A DNA stretch of 64,000 bases from Polynucleobacter arcticus (lineage in GTDB: Bacteria > Pseudomonadota > Gammaproteobacteria > Burkholderiales > Burkholderiaceae). The stretch covers positions 186,001-250,000 of the forward strand of contig NZ_CP028940.1 in NCBI RefSeq assembly GCF_013307205.1, in the 5' to 3' direction. Position numbers and translations under genes: made by a program. A model generated the notes under the pieces. The model was not told the DNA's origin, made no database searches, and saw only the letters and a list, made by a program, of their open reading frames with translations. Within the stretch, counting starts at the first letter, position 1, and the number at the start of each line of letters is the position of its first letter. This document shows positions 1 through 7,423 of this stretch, one piece after another.

Positions 1-441
1 GGCGGCAGGACGGTAAACGTCACAAGAAACGGTCAATACTTTCTTTTTCTTCTTTTCCTGCAGAAACTTGGCCAACTTACCTACCGAGGTAGTTTTACCG
101 GCACCCTGCAGACCTGCCATCAAAATGACTGCTGGTGGTTGCGTTGCTAAATTGAGTTCGCCACTTTGCGCAGTATCACCACGCATGACTTGAGCCAGTT
201 CTCGTTGAACAAGTCCAACCAATGCTTGGCCTGGACTAAGGCTACCAACCACTTCTTCGCCAAGGGCTTTAAATTTAATTTGTTCGAGTAGAGATTTAAC
301 GACGGGAAGCGCAACGTCCGCTTCTAACAAGGCGAGACGGATCTCCCGCAGCATTTCTGCGGTATTCGCTTCGGTGAGGCGAGCTTGCCCTCGCATTGTT
401 TTAACAACACGAGATAGGCGATCGGTGAGATTCTCTAGCAT
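1..441 (-). CDS. ffh: signal recognition particle GTPase Ffh, N-terminal part (cut by window edge)
   Basis: This is the first 147 codons of the SRP54/Ffh GTPase, which binds signal sequences of nascent membrane proteins together with 4.5S RNA and delivers ribosomes to FtsY. The N-terminal four-helix N domain (MLENLTDRLSRVVKTMRG...) is followed by the P-loop GLQGAGKTT at about residues 110-118 and by the DVYRPAA segment of the G domain where the window ends. The rest of the G domain and the M domain lie outside. The start ATG is at 439-441 on the minus strand, divergent from the next gene with only 20 bp between them. The ffh/CcsA-type divergent pair is a common proteobacterial arrangement (compare ffh and ypjD in E. 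coli). Confidence 0.95.
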   Translation of the reverse strand, partial: MLENLTDRLSRVVKTMRGQARLTEANTAEMLREIRLALLEADVALPVVKSLLEQIKFKALGEEVVGSLSPGQALVGLVQRELAQVMRGDTAQSGELNLATQPPAVILMAGLQGAGKTTSVGKLAKFLQEKKKKKVLTVSCDVYRPAA

Positions 442-461
442 TTATCGATTAGACTTTCCAG

Positions 462-1310
462 ATGGATATTTTAGGTTACTCAGGCTCAGGATGGCTCCCA
501 TCCGCACTTTATTTGCTTCTTTTGGTCTTTTTAAGTTCCAGACCTAAGGGAAAGATTGAATCTTCTGCATTTAATGGCTTGATTAAAGCGGCAATTTTTC
601 TGATTCTGCTAGTTCATGGAATTCAGTTGCATGATTCTGTTTTTACGCCAAAAGGCTTTGTATTTGGCTTTGCCCAAGATCTTTCCTTGATTGCTTGGGT
701 TGGACTTGCTTTTTATTGGTTTCAATCCTGGTTCTTGCCCATTGCGAGCTTAGGTTGGCTGGTTTTATGCTTTGCCTTCATTTGCTCCGTGTTACCAGTT
801 TTATTTTCTGGCACCTTAATTTCCCCGACCTCTGTTTCAGACCCTTGGTTTAAGGGGCATTTTATTGTGGCCACTATTTCTGTTGGGTTATTGAGCTTGG
901 CTGCGATGCATGCCCTATTAATGAGCGTACAAGATCGTGCTTTACACCGCCAATTGGCCATCATCCCCAATAGTCGTATAGCCCATTGGTTAGAGGACTT
1001 ACCACCGTTAATGACGATGGAAAGTCTCTTATTTAATTTGCTTTACGTAGGTTTTGCCTTGTTGAGTCTGACAGTCTTTTCCGGCTTACTATTTTCGCAA
1101 GCCTTATTTGGTAAACCCCTCGTTTTTGATCACAAGACTATCTTTGCCTTGATTTCATGGTTCTTGTTTGCAGGTCTGCTACTTGCACGTTGGCGCGTGG
1201 GTTTGCGCGGACGAGCTGCTATTCGTTGGGTTTTAAGTGCCTATACTGCCTTGCTCCTAGCCTATGTCGGTAGCAGATTTGTTGTAGAAGTCATTCTGCA
1301 GAGGACATGA
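462..1310 (+). CDS. ccsA: CcsA/YpjD-type cytochrome c assembly family membrane protein
   Basis: A 282-residue, very hydrophobic protein with about eight predicted membrane segments spread over its length. It resembles the cytochrome c assembly family (CcsA/HemX/YpjD), including conserved histidines in the WFKGHFIV and AAMHALLM segments (about residues 128 and 148) and HKTIF near 225. CcsA proteins handle heme for cytochrome c maturation, but the short YpjD-like members beside ffh have no settled role and E. coli YpjD has been linked to cation tolerance instead. The neighbourhood (divergent from ffh) favours the YpjD-like branch. The stop is followed after 4 nt by the ampD start, so both are probably cotranscribed. 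The family is clear; the exact function is not. Confidence 0.8.
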   Translation: MDILGYSGSGWLPSALYLLLLVFLSSRPKGKIESSAFNGLIKAAIFLILLVHGIQLHDSVFTPKGFVFGFAQDLSLIAWVGLAFYWFQSWFLPIASLGWLVLCFAFICSVLPVLFSGTLISPTSVSDPWFKGHFIVATISVGLLSLAAMHALLMSVQDRALHRQLAIIPNSRIAHWLEDLPPLMTMESLLFNLLYVGFALLSLTVFSGLLFSQALFGKPLVFDHKTIFALISWFLFAGLLLARWRVGLRGRAAIRWVLSAYTALLLAYVGSRFVVEVILQRT

Positions 1311-1314
1311 CGCT

Positions 1315-2130
1315 TTGATTAAATGGCTTCTTTTATTTGCTGGTGCGGGTTTTTTATATCTTTGGTTCAAAGGGAAAAAGCAAGCAAAATTTACCGCTGA
1401 TGAGGCCGCCAAGATCAAAGTAGAGCAAAGCAAAGTGGTTGTGCCGGAAGCGATTATTCAGTGCCACCATTGCTCGGTTCATCTGCCAAAATCTGAGGCA
1501 ATTGCGCAAGAGGATCGCTTCTATTGCTGTAAAGAGCATCTCAGTAGTTTGGATGATCGGGGTTGGCTTGGCTCTGCCGCTTGGCGAATTTCTCCTAATC
1601 AAGATAGTCGCCCTGAAGGCTTGTTACCGGATTTAGTAGTGATTCATCACATCAGCCTGCCGCCTAGCGGTTTTGTGGATCGTAGCTCCACCCAATTTAT
1701 TGTGGACTTCTTTCAAAATCAGCTGGATGCTTCTATGCACCCTTATTTCGAAGAGATATCCGACCAGAAAGTCTCCAGTCATTTCTTGATTTCCCGTCAG
1801 GGCGAGATTATCCAGTTTGTTTCTACCCAAAATAAGGCTTGGCATGCTGGTTTATCTGCCTTTTTGGGTCGGGAAAAGTGTAATGATTTCTCTATTGGCA
1901 TTGAGTTGGAAGGGGATAGCGCTCATCCATTTGAGGAAGCGCAGTATTTAGCACTTGCCAGCTTAGGTACCCAACTGGCGGCCAGTTACCCAAACTTACA
2001 ATTTGCAGGTCATAGCGATATTGCCCCAGGAAGAAAAACTGACCCAGGCGTTCAGTTTGATTGGAAAAAATTTCAGACAAAAAACAACATCTCTATCGAG
2101 AAATTGCCCTTCGGCCTAGATTCTCGCTAA
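1315..2130 (+). CDS. ampD: 1,6-anhydro-MurNAc-L-alanine amidase AmpD with N-terminal membrane anchor and zinc ribbon
   Basis: AmpD removes the stem peptide from anhydromuropeptides in the cytoplasm during cell-wall recycling. The C-terminal ~185 residues are a complete amidase_2 domain with zinc ligands matching those of AmpD: H111 or H112 in VIHHISLPP, H233 in FAGHSDIAPG and D243 in KTDPG, with the 10-residue spacing of the E. coli pair H154/D164. Residues 1-85 are extra: a membrane segment (about 2-18) followed by basic residues, and a CHHC...YCC-KEH zinc-ribbon-like segment (C50, C53, C71, C72), which looks like the small PP0621-type protein often encoded just upstream of ampD in relatives. 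The start is TTG at 1315, preceded by AGAGGA; no ATG fits. The basic residues after the helix suggest the amidase faces the cytoplasm. Confidence 0.9.
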   Translation: MIKWLLLFAGAGFLYLWFKGKKQAKFTADEAAKIKVEQSKVVVPEAIIQCHHCSVHLPKSEAIAQEDRFYCCKEHLSSLDDRGWLGSAAWRISPNQDSRPEGLLPDLVVIHHISLPPSGFVDRSSTQFIVDFFQNQLDASMHPYFEEISDQKVSSHFLISRQGEIIQFVSTQNKAWHAGLSAFLGREKCNDFSIGIELEGDSAHPFEEAQYLALASLGTQLAASYPNLQFAGHSDIAPGRKTDPGVQFDWKKFQTKNNISIEKLPFGLDSR

Positions 2131-2145
2131 GACTAAAAATAGTAT

Positions 2146-2167
2146 GTGAGTACACGCTCACTTTTTT
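2146..2167 (+). terminator. weak rho-independent terminator after ampD
   Basis: GTGAG (2146-2150) and CTCAC (2157-2161) can form a 5-bp stem around a 6-nt loop, followed directly by six T (2162-2167). The stem is short, so termination may be partial. Confidence 0.4.
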
Positions 2168-2219
2168 GCCCTTTACCTAAAAGGGTCTCCAAATTCGCAC
2201 CAAAATGGACCCTAATTTA

Positions 2220-2248
2220 TTGAAAATATAGGGAAAAATACTTATAAA
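2220..2248 (+). promoter_or_regulatory. candidate sigma-70 promoter for nrdAB
   Basis: TTGAAA at 2220-2225 and TATAAA at 2243-2248 are separated by 17 bp, which fits a housekeeping promoter. A second possible -10 element (TATACT, 2289-2294) lies inside the first NrdR box but has no good -35. Either could drive nrdA, whose start is at 2402. Confidence 0.45.
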
Positions 2249-2284
2249 TATTCGTCAGAAATGCCTTACTTAATTCCGAATGTT

Positions 2285-2300
2285 TCCCTATACTTAGTGG
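2285..2300. promoter_or_regulatory. NrdR box 1
   Basis: TCCCTATACTTAGTGG matches the known NrdR-box pattern (acaCwAtATaTwGtgt) in most core positions. It lies 31 bp, about three helical turns, upstream of box 2, the usual arrangement for NrdR, which represses ribonucleotide reductase genes when dATP is plentiful. No nrdR gene lies in this window. Confidence 0.6.
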
Positions 2301-2315
2301 CAAATACAGTTTTAG

Positions 2316-2331
2316 ACACTAGATGTAGTGT
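2316..2331. promoter_or_regulatory. NrdR box 2
   Basis: ACACTAGATGTAGTGT is a near-perfect palindrome (14 of 16 positions symmetric) and the best match in the region to the NrdR-box consensus. Its start is 31 bp after that of box 1 and 62 bp before that of the weaker box 3. Confidence 0.75.
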
Positions 2332-2377
2332 TTAAATACGGCAATACCCTATTTTTGTAATAACTTTTTTGACCAAA

Positions 2378-2393
2378 TAACTATATATAAGCA
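2378..2393. promoter_or_regulatory. possible NrdR box 3 (half-conserved)
   Basis: TAACTATATATAAGCA contains the CTATATATA core of the NrdR box but lacks the second conserved flank. It starts 62 bp after box 2, so it is on the same face of the helix, and it ends 8 bp before the nrdA start codon, overlapping the ribosome-binding region. Confidence 0.35.
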
Positions 2394-2401
2394 GGAAACA
2401 T

Positions 2402-5368
2402 ATGACATATGCCAACCCCCAGACAGCAGGACAGACTGCCGGCACAAATAACCCGGGAATGAGTCCATCGGAGTCGATGAATCAAGCCCCATCTGCTAGC
2501 TTTGTTGCTGGCGGTGTAGGCGGTAGCCAGGCAACCCAGTTGTCTGACTACAAAATCATTCGCCGTAATGGTTCGGTGGTGGCATTTGAGCCCTCCAAAA
2601 TCGCGATTGCCGTAACAAAGGCATTTTTGGCAGTAAATGGTGGGCAAGGTGCAGCTTCGGCACGTGTACGTGAGCAAGTTGAGCAATTGACGCATGCAGT
2701 CGTTCGCGCCTTACTCCGTAGCCGTCCAAATGGCGGCACATTTCATATTGAAGATATTCAAGACCAAGTTGAGTTAGCGCTAATGCGTAGTGGTGAGCAC
2801 AACGTTGCACGCGCTTACGTTCTTTATCGCGAAAAACGAAATCAAGAGCGCGCCACACAACAGGGCACCTCTCAAGAAACTCAGGCAGCTACTCAGGCAG
2901 GCGAATCTGGTCTCAAGGTGACTGATAACGGCGTAGAGAAGTGGCTTGATATGGCTGCTTTGCGCACCATTATTGAAGCCGCATGCGAAGGTCTTGGTAA
3001 CAATATTGACTCCAGCCCAATCATTACTGAAACCATCAAGAATTTGTATGATGGCGTGCCGATGGCTCAAGTGTATGACTCCGCAATTTTGGCTTCACGC
3101 ACATTGATCGAAAAGGATCCTGCTTACAGTCAAGTCACTGCACGTATCTTGATGCACGTGATCCGTAAGGAAATTTTAGGTCGTGAAGTATTGCAAGGCG
3201 ATATGCAGGCTGAATACAGCACTTACTTTGCCAAATACATTAACGAAGGTATTTCTGCTGAGCTGTTAGATCCACGCATGCGTGAGTTTGATCTCCCACG
3301 TCTAGCTGCTGCATTGAATGCCAGCCGTGACTTGCAATTCAACTACCTTGGTTTGCAAACTTTGTATGATCGCTATTTCTTACACATTGAAGACCGTCGC
3401 ATTGAAATGCCGCAGGCCTTCTTCATGCGGGTTGCGATGGGCTTGTCTCTGAATGAGTTGGATCGTGAGCGTCGTGCTATCGAGTTCTATGAAATCCTTT
3501 CTACATTTGATTTCATGTCCAGCACGCCAACCTTGTTTAACTCAGCAACAACACGTCCTCAGTTATCCAGCTGCTACTTAACCACAGTGGATGATGATCT
3601 TGATGGCATCTACGAAGCCCTCAAAGAGAATGCACTCTTGTCTAAGTTTGCTGGTGGCTTGGGTAATGACTGGACCAACGTTCGCGCCTTGGGCAGTCAT
3701 ATTAAAGGCACTAACGGAAAGTCACAGGGTGTTGTGCCATTCCTTAAAGTAGTAAACGACACGGCAGTTGCAGTGAACCAGGGTGGTAAGCGTAAGGGCG
3801 CGGTATGTGCCTACTTAGAGACATGGCATTTAGATATTGAAGAGTTCTTAGAACTGCGTAAGAACACAGGTGATGATCGTCGCCGTACGCATGACATGAA
3901 TACTTCTAACTGGATTCCAGATCTATTCATGAAGCGCGTGATGGAGGGTGGTGAGTGGACCTTGTTCTCACCTTCAAATACACCTGATTTGCATGACAAA
4001 TACGGCAAGGCGTTTGAAGAGGCTTATGTTGCTTATGAGAAAAAAGCAGATGCTGGTGAATTGAAGCCATTCCGTCGTATTCCTGCGCAACAACTGTGGC
4101 GCAAGATGCTGGGCATGTTGTTTGAAACTGGCCACCCATGGATCACATTTAAAGATCCTTGCAATATTCGTAGCCCACAACAGCACATCGGTGTAGTTCA
4201 CTCCTCAAACTTGTGTACCGAGATTACCCTCAATACAAACGAGAGCGAGATTGCAGTATGTAACTTGGGTTCTGTGAATTTAACAGCGCACATGACTACT
4301 GATGCGTCTGGCAAGATGATTTTGGACCACGAGAAACTCCAAAGAACGGTCCGTACTGCAATGCGCATGCTGGATAACGTGATTGATATTAACTACTACG
4401 CTGTTGCTAAAGCGCGTAACTCGAACTTGAAGCATCGTCCTGTCGGCATGGGCATCATGGGCTTCCAGGATTGCTTGCATATGCAGCGCATTCCTTATGC
4501 CAGCGATGAAGCAGTGAAATTTGCAGACTCTTCCATGGAAGCAGTGTGCTACTACGCTTACCAAGCCTCTAATGAATTGGCTGAAGAGCGCGGTGTTTAC
4601 AGTACGTATAAAGGTTCACTCTGGGATCGCGGCATTCTTCCGCAAGATTCAGTTGCTTTGTTGGCTGAAGAGCGTGGCGGTTACCTCGAAGTCGATAGTT
4701 CATCCACCATGAATTGGGATGGGTTGCGCGCTCGCATTAAGCAGCACGGTATGCGTAACTCTAACTGCGTGGCGATTGCACCGACTGCCACGATTTCCAA
4801 TATTATTGGAGTATCAGCTTGTATTGAACCTACGTTCCAGAATTTGTTCGTGAAATCGAATCTTTCTGGTGAGTTCACTGTAGTAAATGAGTACTTAGTG
4901 CGTGATCTGAAAGATCGCGGGCTCTGGGATGAAGTCATGATTGCGGATTTAAAGTACTTTGATGGCACTTTATCCAAAATTGATCGCGTTCCACAAGATT
5001 TACGTGATTTGTACGCTACTGCGTTTGAAGTAGAGCCAACTTGGTTAGTTGAAGCTGCCTCACGTCGTCAGAAGTGGATTGATCAAGCGCAGTCACTCAA
5101 TATTTATATGGGTGGTGCATCTGGCAAGAAATTGGATGACACCTATAAGTTGGCATGGTTACGCGGTTTGAAAACTACCTACTATCTCCGCACAATGGCG
5201 GCAACCCACGTTGAGAAATCTACAGTGGCTAGCGGTCAATTAAATGCGGTATCTAGTGGTGGCGGTGTAAATGGTACAGATGCAGCAGCAGCGCAAGAGT
5301 TGGATGGTCCAGCCTGCACAATGCGCCCTGGTGATGCTGGTTTTGAAGAATGTGAAGCATGTCAATAA
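2402..5368 (+). CDS. nrdA: ribonucleoside-diphosphate reductase class Ia, alpha subunit
   Basis: NrdA reduces ribonucleoside diphosphates to deoxynucleotides, using the tyrosyl radical made by NrdB. The 988-residue protein starts with a low-complexity lead (1-48), then an ATP-cone (about 50-145) beginning YKIIRRNGSVVAFEPSKI, then a second helical N-terminal module (about 170-255) as in other long NrdA proteins. Catalytic residues are recognisable: C391 in SSCYLTT, the N603-L-C605-T-E607 motif with C605 exactly 214 residues after C391 as in E. coli (C225/C439), and C620 in AVCNLGS. The C-terminal redox pair is ECEACQ (C984, C987). The ATP-cone implies dATP inhibition. The ATG at 2402 is preceded by AGGA. 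nrdB follows after 41 nt. Confidence 0.97.
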   Translation: MTYANPQTAGQTAGTNNPGMSPSESMNQAPSASFVAGGVGGSQATQLSDYKIIRRNGSVVAFEPSKIAIAVTKAFLAVNGGQGAASARVREQVEQLTHAVVRALLRSRPNGGTFHIEDIQDQVELALMRSGEHNVARAYVLYREKRNQERATQQGTSQETQAATQAGESGLKVTDNGVEKWLDMAALRTIIEAACEGLGNNIDSSPIITETIKNLYDGVPMAQVYDSAILASRTLIEKDPAYSQVTARILMHVIRKEILGREVLQGDMQAEYSTYFAKYINEGISAELLDPRMREFDLPRLAAALNASRDLQFNYLGLQTLYDRYFLHIEDRRIEMPQAFFMRVAMGLSLNELDRERRAIEFYEILSTFDFMSSTPTLFNSATTRPQLSSCYLTTVDDDLDGIYEALKENALLSKFAGGLGNDWTNVRALGSHIKGTNGKSQGVVPFLKVVNDTAVAVNQGGKRKGAVCAYLETWHLDIEEFLELRKNTGDDRRRTHDMNTSNWIPDLFMKRVMEGGEWTLFSPSNTPDLHDKYGKAFEEAYVAYEKKADAGELKPFRRIPAQQLWRKMLGMLFETGHPWITFKDPCNIRSPQQHIGVVHSSNLCTEITLNTNESEIAVCNLGSVNLTAHMTTDASGKMILDHEKLQRTVRTAMRMLDNVIDINYYAVAKARNSNLKHRPVGMGIMGFQDCLHMQRIPYASDEAVKFADSSMEAVCYYAYQASNELAEERGVYSTYKGSLWDRGILPQDSVALLAEERGGYLEVDSSSTMNWDGLRARIKQHGMRNSNCVAIAPTATISNIIGVSACIEPTFQNLFVKSNLSGEFTVVNEYLVRDLKDRGLWDEVMIADLKYFDGTLSKIDRVPQDLRDLYATAFEVEPTWLVEAASRRQKWIDQAQSLNIYMGGASGKKLDDTYKLAWLRGLKTTYYLRTMAATHVEKSTVASGQLNAVSSGGGVNGTDAAAAQELDGPACTMRPGDAGFEECEACQ

Positions 5369-5409
5369 GCCATTTGCTGATTGATTAAGAAAATATATAT
5401 TAGGAGAAG

Positions 5410-6579
5410 ATGATGTTGAATTGGGAAGAAGAAGTCGCACCCGCATTAGCACCAGCCATGCTGACACCACAGCCAGCGGTAGCTGAAGTACAACGTCCGC
5501 AGCCAGACCAGGTTGCCATGACTACACCCGCACAAGCTGTTGCTCAAGCTAGTGGCGCCGCACTTCGCGTTAATGCTGCTGATAAGCGCGTAATTAATGC
5601 CAAGACTGACGTAAACCAGCTGGTTCCATTTAAATATAAGTGGGCTTGGGAGAAATATTTAGCTGGTTGTGCAAACCACTGGATGCCACAAGAGATCAAT
5701 ATGAATCGCGATATCGCGCTTTGGAAGGATCCAAATGGCTTAACTGAAGATGAGCGTCGCATTATTAAGCGCAATCTCGGTTTCTTCACGACTGCTGATT
5801 CTTTAGCAGCAAACAATATTGTTTTGGGCACTTATCGCCACATTACTGCTCCAGAATGCCGTCAATATCTATTGCGTCAGGCTTTTGAGGAGGCAATTCA
5901 TACTCATGCCTATCAATATATTGTCGAATCATTAGGTTTAGACCAGAGCGAAATCTTTAATGCGTATAACGAAGTTGAGTCTATTCGCGCTAAAGATCAG
6001 TTCTTAATTCCATTCATTAACGTATTGACTGACCCTAATTTCAAAACTGGGACATTAGAAACAGATCAAATGTTGCTCAAATCATTGATCGTTTTTGCTT
6101 GCGTAATGGAAGGATTATTCTTTTATGTTGGTTTTACGCAAATACTTGCAATGGGTCGTCAAAACAAAATGACAGGTGCTGCTGAGCAGTATCAATACAT
6201 CCTTCGCGATGAGTCTATGCATTGCAATTTTGGTATCGATTTAATTAATCAAATCAAGCTGGAGAACCCGCAGTTATGGACTTCCGCGTTCAAAGATGAG
6301 ATCAAAGCGATATTCGAAAAAGCAGTGGAATTAGAGTACCGTTATGCAGAAGATACGATGCCTCGCGGAGTGCTCGGATTGAACGCTCCGATGTTCAAAG
6401 GTTACCTAAGATACATCTGTAATCGTAGATGTTTGCAAATAGGACTTGACGCGATGTTCCCAAATGAAGAGAATCCATTCCCATGGATGTCAGAAATGAT
6501 TGATCTGAAAAAAGAGAGAAACTTTTTTGAGACACGCGTTATTGAGTATCAAACTGGCGGTGCGCTAAGTTGGGAGTAG
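5410..6579 (+). CDS. nrdB: ribonucleoside-diphosphate reductase class Ia, beta subunit
   Basis: NrdB carries the di-iron centre and the stable tyrosyl radical for NrdA. All ligands have E. coli-like spacing: D130 (TTAD), E161 and H164 in [10 protein letters not shown]224 (VMEGLFF), E258 and H261 in RDESMH. Y168, seven residues after E161, occupies the radical-tyrosine position (E. coli Y122), so this is class Ia and not the tyrosine-less class Ic. The protein has a variable Ala/Pro/Gln-rich lead of about 55 residues and is 389 residues long. An AGGAGAAG ribosome site precedes the ATG at 5410; the second codon is also ATG. It is the last gene of the nrdAB operon and a clear terminator follows downstream. 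Confidence 0.96.
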   Translation: MMLNWEEEVAPALAPAMLTPQPAVAEVQRPQPDQVAMTTPAQAVAQASGAALRVNAADKRVINAKTDVNQLVPFKYKWAWEKYLAGCANHWMPQEINMNRDIALWKDPNGLTEDERRIIKRNLGFFTTADSLAANNIVLGTYRHITAPECRQYLLRQAFEEAIHTHAYQYIVESLGLDQSEIFNAYNEVESIRAKDQFLIPFINVLTDPNFKTGTLETDQMLLKSLIVFACVMEGLFFYVGFTQILAMGRQNKMTGAAEQYQYILRDESMHCNFGIDLINQIKLENPQLWTSAFKDEIKAIFEKAVELEYRYAEDTMPRGVLGLNAPMFKGYLRYICNRRCLQIGLDAMFPNEENPFPWMSEMIDLKKERNFFETRVIEYQTGGALSWE

Positions 6580-6650
6580 TAGTTAGATAAAAGCGTATGG
6601 CCGGCTAAATAGGAGATTAGACGGTTGGATAGTTTTAAAAGTCAGCAAAA

Positions 6651-6690
6651 CCAGACTCAAATCCGAAAACCCTTGTCCAAGGGTGTCTGG
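6651..6690 (+). other. nested RNA hairpin in nrdB 3' region
   Basis: CCAGAC (6651-6656) pairs with GTCTGG (6685-6690). Inside it, ACCCTT (6669-6674) pairs with AAGGGT (6679-6684) around a GTCC loop. The 12 unpaired bases on the 5' side form a one-sided bulge. Together with the terminator 32 nt downstream, this may be a structured 3' UTR or a small RNA. Confidence 0.4.
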
Positions 6691-6721
6691 ACTATTCTCT
6701 CTATTTTTTCCAGCAAATTTA

Positions 6722-6757
6722 AAAAGCCGTTGCCCTTGGGGGCCACGGCTTTTTTTC
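6722..6757 (+). terminator. rho-independent terminator of nrdAB
   Basis: AAAAGCCGT (6722-6730) and ACGGCTTTT (6745-6753) form a 9-bp stem, the loop can pair further (GCCC with GGGC), and a T-run follows the stem. This is the first strong terminator after nrdB. Confidence 0.8.
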
Positions 6758-6828
6758 CAAGATTCATTAGCGTGCAGCACTTAGCATCAAGCCGCGCGCC
6801 GATGAATGGCTCGCTCGTCGGATCCAAT

Positions 6829-6842
6829 TGGTCGCAAGACCA
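6829..6842 (+). other. small hairpin with GCAA tetraloop
   Basis: TGGTC (6829-6833) and GACCA (6838-6842) enclose a GCAA loop of the stable GNRA type. It lies about 70 nt before the histone start codon, in its possible leader RNA. Role unknown. Confidence 0.3.
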
Positions 6843-6911
6843 GGCGGAAATGAATGGTCGGGTCTTCTTAATCGGTAGTTTGTACTAATCCTCACGTGAA
6901 GGAGCATTACT

Positions 6912-7342
6912 ATGGCAATCGCCAAGAAGAAAGTTGCTGCAAAGAAGCCTGCTGCTAAAAAAGTAGCTGCAAAGAAGCCTGCTGCTAAAAAAGCTGCTGC
7001 TAAGAAGCCTGCTGCTAAAAAAGTAGCTGCTAAGAAGCGTCCTGCTGCTAAAAAAGCTGCTGCTAAGAAGCCTGCTGCTAAAAAAGTAGCTGCTAAGAAG
7101 CGTCCTGCTGCTAAAAAAGCTGCTGCTAAGAAGCCTGCTGCTAAAAAAGTAGCTAAAAAAGCTGTTGCTAAGAAGCCTGCTGCTAAAAAAGTAGCTCGTA
7201 AAGTAGCAAAAAAAAAGTAAGTAAGCCTGCTGCGAAGAAAGCGGGCAAAGCTGTAAAAAAGCCCGTGGCTAAAAAAGCTGCTACTTCAACAACGTTGAAT
7301 CCTGCTGCTGCTTGGCCCTTCCCAACTGGCACACGCCCATAA
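6912..7342 (+). CDS. H1-like nucleoid histone with apparent -1 frameshift near the C-terminus
   Basis: A small, extremely basic protein of AAKKPAAKK-type repeats, as in the bacterial H1-like/AlgP-HctB class that binds and compacts DNA. As sequenced, the first frame stops at 7218-7220 after 102 residues. Directly after the run of nine A (7208-7216) the reading continues without interruption in the -1 frame (GTA AGT AAG CCT...) for 41 more codons to the TAA at 7340-7342, adding further KKPAAKK-like sequence and the tail LNPAAAWPFPTGTRP, which I recognise as the conserved end of this family in relatives. So the full product should be about 143 residues. The cause may be slippage at the A run, a real mutation or a sequencing error. 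The start ATG has GAAGGAG in front. Confidence 0.85.
6993..7154 (+). repeat. 63-bp tandem repeat inside the histone gene
   Basis: A 63-bp unit encoding AAAKKPAAKKVAAKKRPAAKK occurs at 6993-7055 and 7056-7118 with identical bases, and a third, partial copy begins at 7119. Such exact in-frame repeats can change copy number by recombination or polymerase slippage. Confidence 0.8.
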
Positions 7343-7370
7343 GCTCTGCTTGTAGGCGGGTGAAGTTCAA

Positions 7371-7397
7371 AGGGATCTCTCACGAGATCCCTTTTTT
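7371..7397. terminator. bidirectional terminator between histone gene and sugar kinase
   Basis: AGGGATCTC (7371-7379) pairs with GAGATCCCT (7384-7392) around TCAC, followed by a T-run on the plus strand. It lies between the histone stop at 7342 and the convergent kinase stop at 7424. Confidence 0.85.
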
Positions 7398-7423
7398 ATT
7401 ACTATTTTTTGTTTTTATTGGTT

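Larger units (their letters stand above)
6580..6911 (+). other. 331-bp gene-free stretch: nrdAB 3' region and histone leader
   Basis: There is no convincing gene here; an 87-codon reading frame runs straight through the terminator and lacks any recognisable content. The stretch holds a nested hairpin (6651-6690), a strong terminator (6722-6757), and a small GNRA-capped hairpin (6829-6842) in front of the histone gene. GAAGGAG at 6898-6904 is the ribosome site of the histone gene. Confidence 0.6.

Noticed and set aside
2341..2362. Fourth NrdR box midway between boxes 2 and 3
   Set aside because: The expected phase position (start about 2347) reads CCCTATTTTTGTAATA, which matches only about half of the core bases, so I did not count it.
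6625..6888. 87-codon open frame between nrdB and the histone gene
   Set aside because: It runs through the nested hairpin and the nrdAB terminator, and its translation resembles no protein family. It is best seen as non-coding.
6993..7154. CRISPR-like regular repeat
   Set aside because: The repeats are directly adjacent with no spacers and encode the AAKKP pattern in frame, so this is a protein-coding tandem repeat.
7183..7383. Minus-strand frame opposite the histone tail
   Set aside because: It mirrors the repetitive GC-poor codons of the histone gene and covers the terminator. There is no ribosome site and no family match.
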